From: Novilysobacter antarcticus
GTDB lineage: Bacteria; Pseudomonadota; Gammaproteobacteria; Xanthomonadales; Xanthomonadaceae
Direction: 5' to 3'
NCBI RefSeq assembly: GCF_019802285.1
Contig: NZ_JAIEUJ010000002.1
Location: 62,001-126,000, forward strand
DNA length: 64,000 bases
Below, piece after piece: positions 62,875-64,000 of this stretch (the first letter of the stretch is position 1; each line of letters starts with the position of its first letter). The notes under the pieces were generated by a model. That model worked only from the letters and a program-made list of their open reading frames with translations, was not told the origin of the DNA and did not search any database. Position numbers and translations under genes: made by a program.

Positions 62875-64000
62875 CTAGTCCACTTCCGCCGATAGGGCGC
62901 GACCTTCGGCTTCGGCCTGCAGCACGCTGCGGCGGATCTTGCCGGTGCCCGTCTTGGGCAGCGCATCGCGGAACTCCACCTCGCGCGGCACCATGAACTC
63001 CTCCAGATGGGCCCGGCAGTGGCCAATGACCGCTCGCGCATCCATGCCAGGCTGGTCGGTGACCACGATCGCCTTCAGCGATTGGCCGAGCATTTCGTCC
63101 GGCACGCCGACCAGGGCGGCTTCGCGGATGCCCGGCATCGCGTAGAGCACGTTCTCCACCTCCTTCGGGCTGACCTTCTCGCCGCGCGACTTCAGGATCT
63201 CGTCCTTGCGACCCACGAAGTACAGGAATCCCTCGTCATCCATGCGGAACAGGTCACCGGTGTGCAGGACCTTCTCCCATGGGTAGCGCCCCGGCTTGAG
63301 CACCTTGGCCGTCGCCTCCTCGTTGTTCCAGTAGCCCTTCATCACGTGGCCGCCGCGCACGACCAGCTCACCGACCACGCCGGGCGGCACGGCATCGCCC
63401 CGGTCATCGGCCACCCACGCCTGCGTTCCCGGGATCGCGATACCCACGCTGTCGGGCCGGATGGCCAGCTGCTCCGGTGGCAGCCAGGTGCAGCGCTTGG
63501 ACTCGGTCATGCCGTACATCGAGTAGATGCGCGCCTGCGGGAAGACGTCCTGAAGCTGGAGGATATGGGACGGGGGCAGCGCTGCAGCCGTGTTGGTCAG
63601 GAAGCGTACGCTGCGCGCCCATTCGGGATTGAAGTTGCGCAGCTGCACGATCAGCGCCGCCATCGTCGGCACCAGTGGAAAGCCGGTGACCCGCCGCGAC
63701 GCGAGCAGCGGCAGCACCTTTTGCGGAAACGCGAACGACTTCTCCAGCACCAGCGTCGCGCCCATCTTCACGCACATCAGCAGTTGGTACAGACCGTAGT
63801 CGAACGACAGCGGCAGCACGCTCAGGACCACGTCATCGCTGCGCGCCTGCAGGTAGGTGGTGATGGACGTCGCCGCATGCTCGATGTTGGCGTGCGTCAT
63901 CATCACTCCCTTGGGGCGGCCGGTGGAGCCGGAGGTGTAGACCAGCATCGCCAGGTCGATGTCGATGCCAACCGGCGCGGGGGCGCGGTTCGGCGCCGAC
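62875..64000 (-). CDS. Acyl-AMP ligase, C-terminal part (cut by window end)
   Basis: AMP-forming acyl ligase of which about 375 residues are in the window. It has the P-loop LVYTSGSTGRPKGVMMTH, MYGMTESKRCTWLPPEQL, HTGDLFRMDDEGFLYFVGRKDEILKSRGEK and the catalytic lysine in PKTGTGKIRRSVL. It is a close relative of the ligase at 40396-41928. Its N-terminus and start lie beyond 64000 and further genes of the locus probably follow there. Likely partner of one of the two carrier proteins. Confidence 0.9.
   Translation of the reverse strand, partial: SAPNRAPAPVGIDIDLAMLVYTSGSTGRPKGVMMTHANIEHAATSITTYLQARSDDVVLSVLPLSFDYGLYQLLMCVKMGATLVLEKSFAFPQKVLPLLASRRVTGFPLVPTMAALIVQLRNFNPEWARSVRFLTNTAAALPPSHILQLQDVFPQARIYSMYGMTESKRCTWLPPEQLAIRPDSVGIAIPGTQAWVADDRGDAVPPGVVGELVVRGGHVMKGYWNNEEATAKVLKPGRYPWEKVLHTGDLFRMDDEGFLYFVGRKDEILKSRGEKVSPKEVENVLYAMPGIREAALVGVPDEMLGQSLKAIVVTDQPGMDARAVIGHCRAHLEEFMVPREVEFRDALPKTGTGKIRRSVLQAEAEGRALSAEVD

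Overview
The window reads as chromosomal DNA of a high-GC gammaproteobacterium of the Xanthomonadaceae (Lysobacter/Luteimonas/Pseudoxanthomonas-like). The grounds are base composition, many GTG and TTG starts, typical housekeeping neighbourhoods (pcnB-folK-panBCD; dapA-bamC divergent from gcvR-bcp) and the character of the proteins. The genus is inferred; no database was searched.

Positions 1-29145 are mostly core genome. They hold nnr (cut by the window edge) divergent from queG, a 314-bp gap with two inverted copies of a structured repeat, the pcnB-folK-panB-panC-panD operon, tRNA-Glu(CTC), fdxA, a DUF4442 protein, a Ser/Thr kinase with a formylglycine-generating-enzyme-like tail, a DUF502 membrane protein, a DUF885 lipoprotein, a FemAB/GNAT/methyltransferase trio, rhlE, an M13 peptidase, xseA, bamC-dapA, gcvR-bcp, a PhoH-family ATPase, a SulP transporter, thiD, an alpha/beta hydrolase and galE.

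Positions 29314-64000 form a large exopolysaccharide locus in blocks of alternating strand. (1) Plus, 29314-34509: export lipoprotein, chain-length determinant, degenerate kinase-like ATPase, outer-membrane barrel and acyltransferase, behind a candidate sigma-54 promoter. (2) Minus, 47630 down to 34574: one tight operon with flippase, GT2, O-antigen-ligase-like protein, GT4, acyl carrier protein, acyl-AMP ligase, NAD-synthase-like protein, GNAT, FemAB-like protein, glycosyltransferase and PLP decarboxylase. (3) Plus, 47806-49787: methyltransferase and GT4. (4) Minus, 54678 down to 49784: a beta-helix/deacetylase-like fusion, Gfo/Idh oxidoreductase and epimerase. (5) Plus, 54932-62854: deacetylase, J-domain membrane protein, glutamine amidotransferase/asparagine synthase, second carrier protein, FkbH-like HAD protein, second deacetylase-like protein and an acyltransferase-like protein. 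(6) Minus, from 64000: a second acyl ligase cut by the window end.

The gene set closely resembles exosortase-A (PEP-CTERM) polysaccharide loci, yet I see no exosortase, no PEP-CTERM substrate and no initiating sugar-phosphate transferase here. The unusual part is a carrier-protein chemistry: two acyl carrier proteins, two AMP-forming ligases, an FkbH-like loader, a PLP decarboxylase, two amide/NAD-type ATP pyrophosphatases and several FemAB/GNAT transferases. My working inference is that small acyl or aminoacyl groups are activated on carrier proteins and transferred to the polysaccharide or a co-made metabolite before or during Wzx-type export.
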